Positions 1-7,788 of a stretch of DNA of 14,686 nucleotides are shown here, piece after piece. The stretch covers positions 1-14,686 of the forward strand of contig JBKPCR010000076.1 of the NCBI GenBank assembly GCA_046727435.1, in the 5' to 3' direction. The notes beneath the pieces are model-generated. The model made no database searches and was not told where the DNA came from. It saw nothing but the letters and a program-made list of their open reading frames with translations. A program made the translations under genes and the position numbers. This DNA is from CAVPRW01 sp046727435 [NCBI: bacterium]. Lineage in GTDB: Bacteria > Tectomicrobia > Entotheonellia > J063. Position 1 is the first letter of the stretch, and every line of letters starts with the position of its first letter.

Positions 1-8
1 TGGCTGGC

Positions 9-148
9 CTAGAACTCCGTGATGGAAAAGCGTTCGTACTTCTGCGCCAAGGCATACCTGAATCGGCGGGCCACATTCATGACGCGTTTGGTATCGAGGT
101 CAGAAGGGCTATATGCGGCTAAGAAGGTGTAACCGGCGTCGCAAACAT
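9..148 (-). pseudogene. frameshifted small ORF (about 46 codons)
   Basis: An ATG at 146-148 sits 8 bases after an excellent ribosome site (AAAGGAGG), but its frame stops after nine codons. The neighbouring frame then gives a convincing protein tail containing AGYTFLAAYSPSDLDTK and ending ERFSITEF before a TAG at 9-11. The span is 140 bases, one short of whole codons. One missing T in the TTT just after the ATG would join both parts into about 46 residues. I read it as a small gene broken by a one-base deletion, or as an assembly error. The product is not recognised: no signal peptide or membrane segment, and an acidic-then-basic helical tail. It could also be the chance overlap of a good ribosome site with a random frame. 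Confidence 0.4.
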
Positions 149-741
149 GGCCAACACCTCCTTTACGCCGGTGGGGAATTGAGCCAACTCGCGAGGGCTC
201 ACCCCAGTGCTGCGACATTGTGTATTGCATACCGCCGAATGTTTGAGCTTACCCGCATGCGGAGGGTGCAGCGAAGGGCTAGGTGGGGTAACAAGAGGGA
301 CGGTGCAATGAGATGCAATAGAGATCGTAACCTCTTGAGAACATGAATCTTCGAGAGTGCCCTGCGACAGTCCATTTCCTATGGAGCAGGGCGCACATCG
401 GAGATTCAGATCGTTAAGAATCAATATGTTAGGAATACCTGATTCGCTTGTTGCGTCCTATCACACGTTCCCTCCTGCTGGCCCATGAAGGATGAGTACG
501 ATGCCGCTCATGACCGCTTCGCTCTTACTGGGCTTCCTGCAATCGGCTATTGGCAGCGGTCGAGGAGTTGTCTCATGCGTTAGCGCACTATTTCGTATGT
601 GCGGGGCCCAAGAGCCCTCCTAAGACTCATTGCCCTCCCCGGTTTAGCCCGAGAGAGGGCATCCCTTTGACGCCAGTGGGCAAGGTGCCCATGGCCCATC
701 ACCGCTTTTATTACAAACCGGTAGGGCCGCCAGTCCCTCGC
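149..741. other. gene-poor stretch
   Basis: About 590 bases without a convincing gene. Frames here overlap one another, lack good ribosome sites and read as low-quality protein. The only marginal candidate is a 40-codon plus-strand frame (500-622) with a short hydrophobic start and a GAAGGA motif 8 bases before its ATG; I do not call it. No tRNA, terminator hairpin or repeat array was seen. Confidence 0.5.
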
Positions 742-1104
742 CTACGCCCGATCGAGTATCCGGTCGATTTGCCCATCATCCTCATCGTGGGCCAACCAGC
801 GGAAGCAAGGAAAGACCCACTCTTGGTCCGTCTCTTCTTGATGAACCACGACGCGATCGAGATACCAGCCGTCCTTGTCGCCATCACCGTCATGGCGGAT
901 GCGGATCCGGTCAATGGGCCCGAGATCCGCCATCTCCAGACTAAACACATCCGTGTGCCCTCGTTCGAAGTTATTAGAGGCGTTGTCGAGCAACCGTTCG
1001 CCGCTGTTTCCATATGTGCCAAACAGCGTGAGATAGACATTGGCATCGGTGCCAGCGTCCTTGACCGAGCCGGTGACTACGGTGATGCGATACGTGCTGC
1101 TCAT
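742..1104 (-). CDS. stand-alone PLAT/LH2 domain protein
   Basis: The 120-residue product is essentially one PLAT/LH2 beta-sandwich. It opens with a strand containing TYRITVVTGSVKDAGTDANV, then shows the family features L-F-G-x-Y-G-x-S-G-E, an FERGHTDVF segment, DLGPIDRIRIRHDGDG, a W-Y-L strand with VVVH, and the closing W-x-F-P-C-x-R-W-L. Known PLAT domains (lipoxygenases, lipases, polycystins) bind lipids or proteins, often with calcium; this one carries no enzyme. No signal peptide is visible, so it is probably cytoplasmic or exported by an unknown route. The start is fixed by AAGGAGA 7 bases before the ATG. Another PLAT-free gene lies 167 bases upstream on the same strand and may be co-transcribed. 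Function is inferred from the fold only. Confidence 0.85.
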   Translation of the reverse strand: MSSTYRITVVTGSVKDAGTDANVYLTLFGTYGNSGERLLDNASNNFERGHTDVFSLEMADLGPIDRIRIRHDGDGDKDGWYLDRVVVHQEETDQEWVFPCFRWLAHDEDDGQIDRILDRA

Positions 1105-1271
1105 GGGGATCTCTCCTTCTCAGAAACACATGCGACAAGATTAATGATCGTGGCCTTACTGCGGGGCCAGCCCAGCACATGTAGCCATCGTTGACCGACG
1201 AGACTCCCTCCCCCTGCAGCCCTGTGGGGTGCTCCCCAGCGGGGCTTCCATGACGAGAGGCTCCTCCGGCA

Positions 1272-2072
1272 TTAGGCGGGTGGGCCGTCCGGAAGGAAGG
1301 CCAATCCCCCATCGGGCACAACCCGGATATTCCCCCAAGCAAAGCCCAACTCCTCAAACCGTTGCTCACCGGGGATGTGCGACTTGTAGCCCCCCCGCAT
1401 GATGTACACCGCGGGATGTGAGCGCTCCCTCAGCAGGGTGCCATCGCGGGGCACGTCCGGGATGCGGGCCAGCGCCCCGTCGGGCACGAGCTGGATGGCC
1501 TCCCACGCATAGCCCAGCGCGGTAAACTCCTCAGGGTTAACGGTGTGGAACTTCGCCCTGCCAGCGATGACGTACACGTCGGGGTGCGACTGCTCCCTCA
1601 GCAGGGCGCCGTCCGGGGGGATGCCCGCGTCGGGGGAAGGCGCCCGCTTGGACTCCTCTGCGCTCACCGTCACCGCGATATTGGCCAGAATGAGGTCGGC
1701 GGCGGATTCCCACCCCCCGTCGTAGAGCCGCCCGAGCGCACGCCCGACGCTCGCCACTTGGTCCGGCGGCACCGCCACCCCGCCAAAATACGCGGCCAAC
1801 CCGGACACAATAGGCGCCGCAAGCGGGGTCCACCCGCCGCGGTCAATCTTCGACTTGATGTCCTTAATCACCGCGCTTTCCAGAAAGACGGTGTAGTACA
1901 GTTGATCGTCGGGCCGATAGCTTAGACGATGGGAAATCTGGCCCGTGACGGTCAGCCTCGACCCGCTCCGGCTGAATTCGGCGGGCTTGACATTGAAGCC
2001 GTGATCGAAGATCGAGACCCCCTTTTTCTCGGGGCCATACAGGGCGGCATGAACGGCAGCTTCCATTGACAT
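1272..2072 (-). CDS. unknown N-terminal domain plus two C-terminal surface-type repeats
   Basis: The 266-residue protein has an unrecognised N-terminal half (about 1-148, beta-rich around 38-72, with an Ala/Gly-rich helical part at 82-117). The C-terminal half holds two copies of a repeat of about 55 residues (about 152-206 and 207-263). Each copy follows the pattern D-G-x-L-L-R-E, H-P-x-V-Y, G-x-x-K, F-x-x-L-G-x-A-W, V-P-D-G-x-L. Similar repeats occur in bacterial cell-surface proteins, where they seem to be accessory modules. No signal peptide is visible. ATG at 2070-2072 is preferred because AGGTGA lies 5 bases upstream; a GTG at 2079-2081 would add three residues. Role unknown. Confidence 0.75.
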   Translation of the reverse strand: MSMEAAVHAALYGPEKKGVSIFDHGFNVKPAEFSRSGSRLTVTGQISHRLSYRPDDQLYYTVFLESAVIKDIKSKIDRGGWTPLAAPIVSGLAAYFGGVAVPPDQVASVGRALGRLYDGGWESAADLILANIAVTVSAEESKRAPSPDAGIPPDGALLREQSHPDVYVIAGRAKFHTVNPEEFTALGYAWEAIQLVPDGALARIPDVPRDGTLLRERSHPAVYIMRGGYKSHIPGEQRFEELGFAWGNIRVVPDGGLAFLPDGPPA

Positions 2073-2318
2073 GGCTCTCACCTTTCCTTGAATGGTTGTT
2101 CGTTCAGTGACATTGGATCAGCCTTCAACAGCATCTGGCGGATGTTCGGTTGAAGGGTTTTTTGCAGGCTTCACAGGCGCTCTCTCGTCGAATCCAGCGC
2201 TGTACAACTGATGGACATGCGATTGCCCCTTTCTCGAGCGGCCTCAGCGCCGCGTCCATGCGCTGACGTGTGTCGTGACCTTCCTGGCGATTGCGCCGTG
2301 TGTGGGCTGTGCTCGGGG

Positions 2319-2513
2319 CTATGGCGGAATCTGCTGATCCGTGAAGAAGCCTCTGGCATGCCGCCAGACTTCCAGGACCAGCAGGAGCAGCGCCCCCAGC
2401 TGGAAGAGGACGCAGCGAAGCTGCCTACAGAGCGGGCTGATCCTGCTGAGGAGGGTTGTCATCGTCGACAGGGTGCGTAGCATGCGCTTCCGCCCCTTTT
2501 TGCTGTGTTTCAT
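2319..2513 (-). CDS. small single-pass membrane protein
   Basis: A 64-residue product with a very basic first third (K/R-rich, MKHSKKGRKRM) and a hydrophobic stretch LGALLLLVLEVW near residues 39-50, followed by a short polar tail. The start is well supported by GAGGAG 5 bases before the ATG. The layout suggests one short membrane helix with the basic end in the cytoplasm. It lies 149 bases downstream of the sigma-like gene on the same strand. No family recognised. Calling it coding rests mainly on the ribosome site, because it is short and other frames cross it. Confidence 0.5.
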   Translation of the reverse strand: MKHSKKGRKRMLRTLSTMTTLLSRISPLCRQLRCVLFQLGALLLLVLEVWRHARGFFTDQQIPP

Positions 2514-2662
2514 AGCATCTCCTCATAACACCATCTCCAAGGGGCCGCCCGCAAACGGGCGTCGGGTCACCCCAATGGCTCGGAACCGATCCCCATCGGG
2601 CTGCACGCCCCTCACTTATATAGGTAAAAGGGGAAATCGTTGGTGCCAAATCTTCTAATCTT

Positions 2663-3103
2663 TCAGAATGTTCCGCCCGTTTCATCGTGTAGAAGGTTGC
2701 TAAGGTTGCTTCGGATTTCAGCAATGCTCTGCTTGAGGAGTTGGCCCACACGTCGTCGACAGCAGTGGACGCGTGCGGCAATTTGCTCTTGGGAATACCC
2801 TTTGACGTAGTAAAGACGGATAATCGTGCGCTCGCGCCTCGGCAATTGGGAAATCGCCCCATGAAGACGCTCGATCAGGATGCGGCAATGTTCAGGGAGG
2901 TCGCCGGATGGGTCGTAGTGATGCAGGGACTCAGGCTGGCGCCACCGCCCGTCGCCCGCTTTTTGCAAGGCAGTTGTCTTGAGGGTCTCAAACCAGGTAT
3001 CCTTTTTGCATAAGATGACATGTCGAGGCCAGCTTGCGTTTTCCTCTTCGAGGACGCTACGGCGGTAGTCATTCACATGTGGGGGATACGTACTCCAGTT
3101 CAC
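2663..3103 (-). CDS. sigma-70 region 4-like regulator
   Basis: The 146-residue protein carries a sigma region 4 helix-turn-helix in its C-terminal half: ISQLPRRERTIIRLYYVKGY followed by S-Q-E-Q-I-A-A-R-V and a basic recognition stretch (CCRRRVGQLLKQ). The first ~80 residues do not look like sigma region 2, so it is either a divergent phage/plasmid sigma-like factor or an activator with region 4 only (ArpU-type logic). The GTG at 3101-3103 is chosen because AAGGAG lies 6 bases upstream; an upstream TTG would place the ribosome site inside the gene. The two adjacent cysteines in the recognition helix are unusual. Target promoters cannot be read from the sequence. Confidence 0.7.
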   Translation of the reverse strand: MNWSTYPPHVNDYRRSVLEEENASWPRHVILCKKDTWFETLKTTALQKAGDGRWRQPESLHHYDPSGDLPEHCRILIERLHGAISQLPRRERTIIRLYYVKGYSQEQIAARVHCCRRRVGQLLKQSIAEIRSNLSNLLHDETGGTF

Positions 3104-3550
3104 CACGGTCTCCTTTGTGAGACCGCGAGACAACTACCCCCCACAGCGTACAAACATGGGGGCGCGTTGGCAGGGAAAGGCCCAAAGCGTAATCTCGCAG
3201 CCTCAGCACAGTACGTGCAAGCGGGTTGATAGCGGGGATGGCCGGCCAAGCTCACTCCCCGCCACGCTGACGCGATGCGCTTTACCTTGCGTGCTGACGT
3301 GCTTCCCCTTACCGTGCGTTCATCATTCAGTCCTCCCTTCCCGTCTTGTGGAATACCCGACCAGCATGTTTTAGACATATAAGTATTTGATTTCAAAGTA
3401 TTTTTAAATGAGCTGCTTGCGTATATAGAGCAAGATCTATGCCATTGGGCGGCACGCGCAACCCTGCACACAGGTCCTAAAGGTGGCAAACTTAAGCAGC
3501 TGATTTTGAAGGAACTGGTTGGATGGCTGATTATTGGCAGGTGAGTTTAA

Positions 3551-3574
3551 GCATGTCCTATTCAGCGGTCATGA
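3551..3574 (+). repeat. 24-bp direct repeat, copy 1
   Basis: Runs from GCATGTCCTA to GCGGTCATGA and is identical to 3640-3663. The two copies start 89 bases apart in non-coding sequence, and similarity stops abruptly on both sides. Confidence 0.8.
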
Positions 3575-3639
3575 GAGCGGCTTTTTGAAAGAGGGTTTTG
3601 ATTTAAGTATTGCTTTTGCGGGGTTGTTGCCTGGTGCTT

Positions 3640-3663
3640 GCATGTCCTATTCAGCGGTCATGA
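3640..3663 (+). repeat. 24-bp direct repeat, copy 2
   Basis: Exact copy of 3551-3574. It could be a protein-binding pair, a recombination scar or the ends of a small duplication. Confidence 0.8.
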
Positions 3664-3871
3664 TGGTGACTATATGTGCCATTCTGGACATATACCCGCT
3701 TGTTAGCGAATTCACTAGACCCATATTCTTGCGGTGGAGGCAACCACGATAAATCAGCGGTTCTGGCACTTCTGGGCAAGCCGTCAACAGTGTCCATGTT
3801 TGCGACATGATAAGCCGGATAAGACGAGTAGGGCCATTTCTTCAGCAATGAGAGCCCAGCTTCGTTGCCAG

Positions 3872-4867
3872 CTATCTCGCCTTCGCATTTCGTGTGATGA
3901 GGTGAGGCCAGAACCGCCGTCTCGCTTCCGCCACCCGTTCTGGGGCATTGAGAAAGTCACTAGGCCAGAACGCCCCCCAAGCGCGCCCATCCGGGGCGTA
4001 CCAGGTCGGCTTTTTGGGGCGGGCTTCCCCCTTCGCGACCAGGGCAATGTCTAGGAGTTTTCGGCCCGTGTTCGCGTCGATCGTCTTACCAAACAGGGGG
4101 ACGGTCAAGGCGTGGAGGGCTTCCACCACGGTACTACGTCGAAGGCCAGAGTACCGCACCAAAGCATTCGTCGACAACGGTTCGGCTCCTCGCTGCTTGG
4201 CAAGGGCTTTCTCCTGAATGACGGCCTTCCGCTTCTCGGGAGCCTCGATCCTCTGGTCCTGATCGTCCCCCATACGGTCCCAATTGCCATCGAGCTCGTG
4301 CGCGAGCCGCGACAGATAGGCCGCTTCATCCCCGATCGGATCCAGGCAAGCGAGCACGATATACAGATGCCGGTAAGCGGGCTTGGGGAGCAAGGACCAC
4401 GTCCCGCCATAGAATAGGCGGGCGGGAAGCTTGACATGGAGCTCATCTCCTTGTGGGTACAGGAACGCCGCCAGACGGTAATAACTGCTGTACCCACCTG
4501 CCGGCTGAGGGCGCGGCCGCCGCTCGACCTCCGCCAGCCCCTCGCCCGTCAGTCGCCGAAGCGCACCCGTCGCCGTATCTTTCGTGACCCCCGCCAGGGC
4601 TGCCATCTGCCGCCGCGACAGGAACTGCCAACTGGTCCAACCATTCCCCGAATCGTGCTCATGGGGCAAGGGATGCAGTGCGAGCACCGGCAGGACGGAG
4701 GTCGCGGCACCCCCTCCGCGTGTCGTGCCCTCGGCGCGCCATAGATGTGCCCATGTGCCATCCCGCACGAGCCGTACCGGACAGCGCCAAGCGTGATCGC
4801 GGTACTTCTGGCGGTCCGTATCAGTGAATAGCCACCGCTTGGCGTCTTGGTAAGGTCTCTTTGCCAT
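3872..4867 (-). CDS. two-winged-helix, replication-initiator-like protein
   Basis: The 331-residue protein has two winged-helix regions. The first (about 78-118) reads F-L-S-R-R-Q-M-A-A-L-A-G-V-T-K-D-T-A-T and continues into the wing with GLAEVERRP. The second (about 229-262) reads PLSTNALVRYSGLRRSTVVE and continues ALHALTVP. Two winged helices in a protein of this length recall plasmid or phage initiators, but I see no diagnostic motif, so a large transcription regulator remains possible. Start: ATG at 4865-4867. The frame is open for 148 more codons upstream, through the inverted repeat, but that extension has poor composition. The ribosome site is weak (AGGCAG). A 7-bp inverted repeat just upstream may serve autoregulation, and the iteron-like arm 5142-5347 lies about 275 bases upstream, a normal distance for an origin. 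Confidence 0.65.
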   Translation of the reverse strand: MAKRPYQDAKRWLFTDTDRQKYRDHAWRCPVRLVRDGTWAHLWRAEGTTRGGGAATSVLPVLALHPLPHEHDSGNGWTSWQFLSRRQMAALAGVTKDTATGALRRLTGEGLAEVERRPRPQPAGGYSSYYRLAAFLYPQGDELHVKLPARLFYGGTWSLLPKPAYRHLYIVLACLDPIGDEAAYLSRLAHELDGNWDRMGDDQDQRIEAPEKRKAVIQEKALAKQRGAEPLSTNALVRYSGLRRSTVVEALHALTVPLFGKTIDANTGRKLLDIALVAKGEARPKKPTWYAPDGRAWGAFWPSDFLNAPERVAEARRRFWPHLITRNAKAR

Positions 4868-4880
4868 TGCGCTGCCTGAA

Positions 4881-4913
4881 GTGTCCACGGATCTGCTATA
4901 CGGATTTGGACAC
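4881..4913. promoter_or_regulatory. inverted repeat upstream of the initiator-like gene
   Basis: GTGTCCA (4881-4887) and TGGACAC (4907-4913) are 7-bp arms around 19 bases. Inside, ACGGAT occurs twice. It starts 14 bases before the start codon, so it could be an operator for autoregulation. A TATAGC on the minus strand between the arms is a possible -10, but no good -35 is visible. Confidence 0.4.
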
Positions 4914-5141
4914 ATCATTCTGCAAAACTCTCGAAGAGACTCCGTTGAGGCGCATGGAGCCCTCGTCGAGGACGCTGCGACCGTCGATAGGGAGGCATCT
5001 GCCACACCAGTCGTATAACGCCCAAGGTGGCTTCCCGGTAGTAACGGAGAAATTTTTGGCGCTAAGGGCGAGGCGCCCCTGGCTGACGCAGGGGTCGTAA
5101 CCCGTGCCGGGCCCACACCTCCTCGACATTGAAGTGATACT

Positions 5142-5347
5142 TGTAGGCGCGCGAGAACATCCGGTGCCCTACCTGGGAATGGGGCCGATTTCTGCGCATG
5201 CATAATGCGAATGGCACGCGGCACGTACCTGAGAACTGCAGCATCCTGCCTGAGAACATCCTGTCCTACCTGAGAACCGCGCCGCCTGCGCACGCTCGGT
5301 GCGAATGACACAGGCGTGCCCGCCAGGTCGCCTTCCGGGTAGAAAAC
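5142..5347 (-). repeat. inverted repeat arm A (iteron-like subrepeats)
   Basis: About 205 bases, roughly 80% identical by eye to 7878-8080 in opposite orientation; the first 60 bases from the inner end match at 53 of 60. Read on the minus strand it holds two units. Each begins CATTCGCA, passes through TGCGCAG and continues with several TTCTCAGGTAGG-like blocks (5230-5238, 5249-5257 and 5268-5277, plus a degenerate one near 5172). The outer end on the plus strand starts TGTAGGCGCGCG, mirrored by CGCGCACCTACA at the other arm. No gene fits across it. It could be a transposon or invertible-segment end, or origin iterons. Confidence 0.75.
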
Positions 5348-5395
5348 GATGCGTTGAAGATCTCTCCTTCGACTCCCTGCGCCCGTACCAGGCGC

Positions 5396-5582
5396 TTAGA
5401 ACGCAAGTACCGGGAAGTCTGGGGGCAACCCCAGGTACACCTGCCCGACTGTCTCGTACCGGGTCTCGGCGCCAAAGGCATGATGCCGCAGGACCTGGAC
5501 GTCGATGAGGGGAAGATAGGTCCATGCGCCGAGGAAGTCCTAAAAACTCTTCCTTACTCTCGATCGGGTTGTCACAGACCAT
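5396..5582 (-). pseudogene. small gene broken by a one-base insertion
   Basis: From ATG at 5580-5582 one frame reads MVCDNPIESKEEFL. The next frame continues DFLGAWTYLPLIDVQVLRHH, then AFGAETRYETVGQVYLGLPP and ends DFPVLAF before TAA at 5396-5398. Both parts are protein-like, and removing one G near 5544 joins them into a product of about 61 residues. A stop (TAG) in the second frame just before the join rules out a simple read-through in that frame. The family is not recognised. It lies just below the beta-propeller gene, inside the inverted-repeat unit. A sequencing error or programmed shift cannot be excluded. Confidence 0.5.
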
Positions 5583-5633
5583 ATGACCCCTACTTGGCGA
5601 TGCGTGCCTCCATGAGGCACAGCGCGGGACCAG

Positions 5634-7124
5634 TTATTCCTTTCCCGGACGGACAGGGCGTACCGTCAATTCGATGATCTTACCGTTCTGGGCGAGGAAG
5701 TACATGCGCCTGGCGTAGCCGGGTTCGACCATCGTGCCGGCGTTGACCGCCGGCAGCAGTGGCGACCGTGCGATCTCATCTCCGGTATCAGCATTCCGCC
5801 AGACAACCCAATCCTGGGTGTTTGCACCTAATTGTTGGCCGGGGGGCACGTCCGTGCCGACGAGGACACGACGCTGCACCGGTCCAATGAGTGCGAGGAA
5901 CTCGGTGGTGCGCTGCGGAGCCGTCCAGACCGTATGCAGGCCGTCATCACGCAGTTCCAGGGCGGCGACCTCGCCAGCGCCGCCATCCAGGGCAAAGATC
6001 CGGCTGCGCTGAGGATCGACAGATACGGCAGAAGGCGAGAAGCTTTGTGGCGACGGAACAGCCGCGAAGGGCTGGCTGCTGAACTGCCTTGAGGCATCGG
6101 CCTGGTTGATCGCGACCACGCTCAGAGGGGTGGCGGCGGGAGTGGAGTTGGTCTCGAAAATGACCCAGTCATTCATCGCTGCGGGCGCGGTGGGTCCACT
6201 CTGACCAGGCAGGACCACGGCGCCGGGGTTCCATGAGGTGTCGAGCGTCAGGCGTCCGTCCTCGAAAATGTAGCGGAACACGGTCGTCTGGCCCGGCAGA
6301 TAGACATAGGAATGGTTCTCGAACACGGTCGCCGTAATGCGGCCGCCGATAAACTCGGGAGCCACCACTTGATCGATGATCTCGAGCGTGCGGGGATCGA
6401 TCGCCACCACCACCGAATTGGGCACGTCGGTCGGATCCGGGCAGTTCAGGAAGGCGGAGAAACCCTGTTCCTCACACCCCGCCTGCCGATACACACTCTT
6501 CGCGACCAGCGTGCCGTCAGGCCAACCATTCAGGCCGTTGTAGGAGGTGTCGCGCGGCGCCGCCAGCGTGGGCAGCTCTATCTGGCCCAGCACCTGCCCA
6601 TCTTGGGGATCCAGCTTCGCTAGCCGGTACCCATAGATCAAATACAGAAGGCCATCCTGCAAGGCGCTCAGGACGCCCGGGTAATTCCACTCGTTGGTCT
6701 CGACCGTATTGATCAACTGGTTAAACCACACGGTTTGCAGCGTCTGCGGATCGACCCGCGCGACAAACGACCCTGTCCCGCCTCTATCGCCGAAGGCGCC
6801 TCCGAAAATGAAGAGCGAGTCGCGACTGAGATACACCACGTTGTACGGCGTTGGATACGCATCGGGCGAGACCCGCACGTTGACCGCGTTGTCGCGGACG
6901 AATGAGCCGGTGAAGTGGGCCTGCGTAAACAGCTTGGTGCGGGCCGAGTCATAGTGTTCGAAGGCCAGCAGCGACGGGAACCACGGGGGATTGCTGCCAC
7001 CCTGGGCGCCAGCAGGGGCTGGCATCGAGCTGAGGTTGGGAGCCGAGAGCGCGACACAGACCACCGCGGTTGCAGTGGCGATGAGCGCCGTCACTATCCG
7101 GGTAAAACGAGCGTGCTTTGGCAT
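5634..7124 (-). CDS. secreted PQQ-like beta-propeller protein
   Basis: The 496-residue product opens with a signal peptide: basic MPKHARFTR, hydrophobic core at about 10-27, and a likely cleavage near AGAQG (about 38-42). The mature part is made of repeated strand blocks of PQQ/WD-like type. Examples are VDPQTLQTVW, KLDPQDGQVLGQIELP, AIDPRTLEIIDQVV and VDPQRSRIFALDGGAGEV. These suggest a seven- or eight-bladed propeller in the periplasm or outside the cell, used for binding rather than a recognisable reaction; no dehydrogenase residues are evident. ATG at 7122-7124 starts the signal peptide; its AGGAGA lies somewhat far (about 11 bases). The gene follows the recombinase by 49 bases on the same strand, so co-transcription is likely and it looks like cargo. 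Confidence 0.75.
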   Translation of the reverse strand: MPKHARFTRIVTALIATATAVVCVALSAPNLSSMPAPAGAQGGSNPPWFPSLLAFEHYDSARTKLFTQAHFTGSFVRDNAVNVRVSPDAYPTPYNVVYLSRDSLFIFGGAFGDRGGTGSFVARVDPQTLQTVWFNQLINTVETNEWNYPGVLSALQDGLLYLIYGYRLAKLDPQDGQVLGQIELPTLAAPRDTSYNGLNGWPDGTLVAKSVYRQAGCEEQGFSAFLNCPDPTDVPNSVVVAIDPRTLEIIDQVVAPEFIGGRITATVFENHSYVYLPGQTTVFRYIFEDGRLTLDTSWNPGAVVLPGQSGPTAPAAMNDWVIFETNSTPAATPLSVVAINQADASRQFSSQPFAAVPSPQSFSPSAVSVDPQRSRIFALDGGAGEVAALELRDDGLHTVWTAPQRTTEFLALIGPVQRRVLVGTDVPPGQQLGANTQDWVVWRNADTGDEIARSPLLPAVNAGTMVEPGYARRMYFLAQNGKIIELTVRPVRPGKE

Positions 7125-7173
7125 GGTCTCAATGTCTCCTGTTCCCTCCGCGTGACCGCGTCGCGGTGGGTGT

Positions 7174-7701
7174 TCACCATTTAGTCTGAAATTCCCGAAT
7201 GGCATCTTCGGGTGACAGGTTCATAGAGAGTTCCGTGGTGGTGATCCGGTCATGCCCCAGGAGATATTGCAGGGTCCGGGTGGTGATGCCGCGTTGTAAG
7301 CAGTTCACCGAGAAGGTGTGCCGCAACACGTGCGGGGTCACCGGCTTGGCGATGCCGGCGCGGTTCGCCACCCGCTTGACAATCCGCTCGATCTGGCGGG
7401 CGGTGACGCCAAAGGTGTCCTGCATCGTGTAATGATGCTCGATCAGCAAGCGTACCCGGTCGGTCATCGGCAACACCCGGCGCTTCGAGCGCTTCCCAGA
7501 CGGACCACCCTTCCCCTGGATGGCCAAGCGTCGCTCTTGCCATAGGATGTGGTGTTTGGTGAGCTGCGCCAGTTCAGAGACCCGCAGCCCGGTGTCGAGC
7601 AGGATTAGAATCACTTGCCGCTCGCGTAAGGATTCACACGCCTGGATGAGACGATTGCCCTCCTCCAGGGAGAGGGGGTCGCGTGTGTATTGGCGTGGCA
7701 T
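7174..7701 (-). CDS. short tyrosine recombinase lacking the catalytic tyrosine
   Basis: The 175-residue protein is a catalytic-domain-only tyrosine recombinase. Visible residues are Arg40 (T-G-L-R-V-S-E-L), Lys64 (Q-G-K-G-G), His124/Arg127 (HVLRHTF) and His150 (LLGHD). The nucleophile, normally 9 residues after this histidine, is Ser159 (T-T-T-E-L-S-M-N). Its codon TCT (7225-7227 on the plus strand reads AGA) differs from the tyrosine codon TAT by one base. The N-terminal core-binding domain of about 100 residues is absent, as in FimB/FimE-type invertases. Known chemistry of the family makes this copy unable to form the covalent intermediate. It may be a decayed enzyme, a partner of an active recombinase, or a DNA-binding regulator. 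The ribosome site (GGCGGG) is weak. Confidence 0.85.
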   Translation of the reverse strand: MPRQYTRDPLSLEEGNRLIQACESLRERQVILILLDTGLRVSELAQLTKHHILWQERRLAIQGKGGPSGKRSKRRVLPMTDRVRLLIEHHYTMQDTFGVTARQIERIVKRVANRAGIAKPVTPHVLRHTFSVNCLQRGITTRTLQYLLGHDRITTTELSMNLSPEDAIREFQTKW

Positions 7702-7778
7702 GCGTGTCCCGCCTGTCTGGAGAGCGTGCCCGGGGCGCCATGGTTGACCGGTGGTCGTGTCCGGTCCCTTGGAGGTCG

Positions 7779-7784
7779 ATTATA
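7779..7784 (-). promoter_or_regulatory. possible -10 box of the recombinase gene
   Basis: Minus-strand TATAAT, 78 bases before the recombinase start. The -35 position holds only GACCTG at 17 bases, a poor match, so activation or chance is possible. Confidence 0.3.
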
Positions 7785-7788
7785 CTCC

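Larger units (their letters stand above)
3104..3871. other. gene-poor region with AT-rich patch
   Basis: About 770 bases between the sigma-like gene and the initiator-like gene. Frames up to 129 codons occur but lack ribosome sites and have improbable compositions. Bases 3362-3415 are clearly AT-rich, in contrast to the GC-rich surroundings, and contain TATAAG- and TATTTTTAAA-like stretches that could hold a promoter or a helically unstable site. A 24-bp direct repeat lies at 3551-3663. Confidence 0.45.

Noticed and set aside
550-1194. Plus-strand frame of 214 codons
   Set aside because: It is antisense to the clear PLAT gene, has no ribosome site and reads as low-quality protein.
2425-2862. 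Minus-strand frame of 145 codons between the small membrane gene and the sigma-like gene
   Set aside because: It overlaps both in another frame, has no good ribosome site, and the sigma-like frame holds the recognisable domain.
4868-5141. Protein-like fragments such as KYHFNVEEVWARHG and TGKPPWALYDWCGRC on the minus strand
   Set aside because: They lie in different frames without starts or ribosome sites and match no family I know; too weak to call a broken gene.
5142-5347. CRISPR array
   Set aside because: The repeated blocks are short, variable and irregularly spaced, with no unique spacers of even length and no cas genes.
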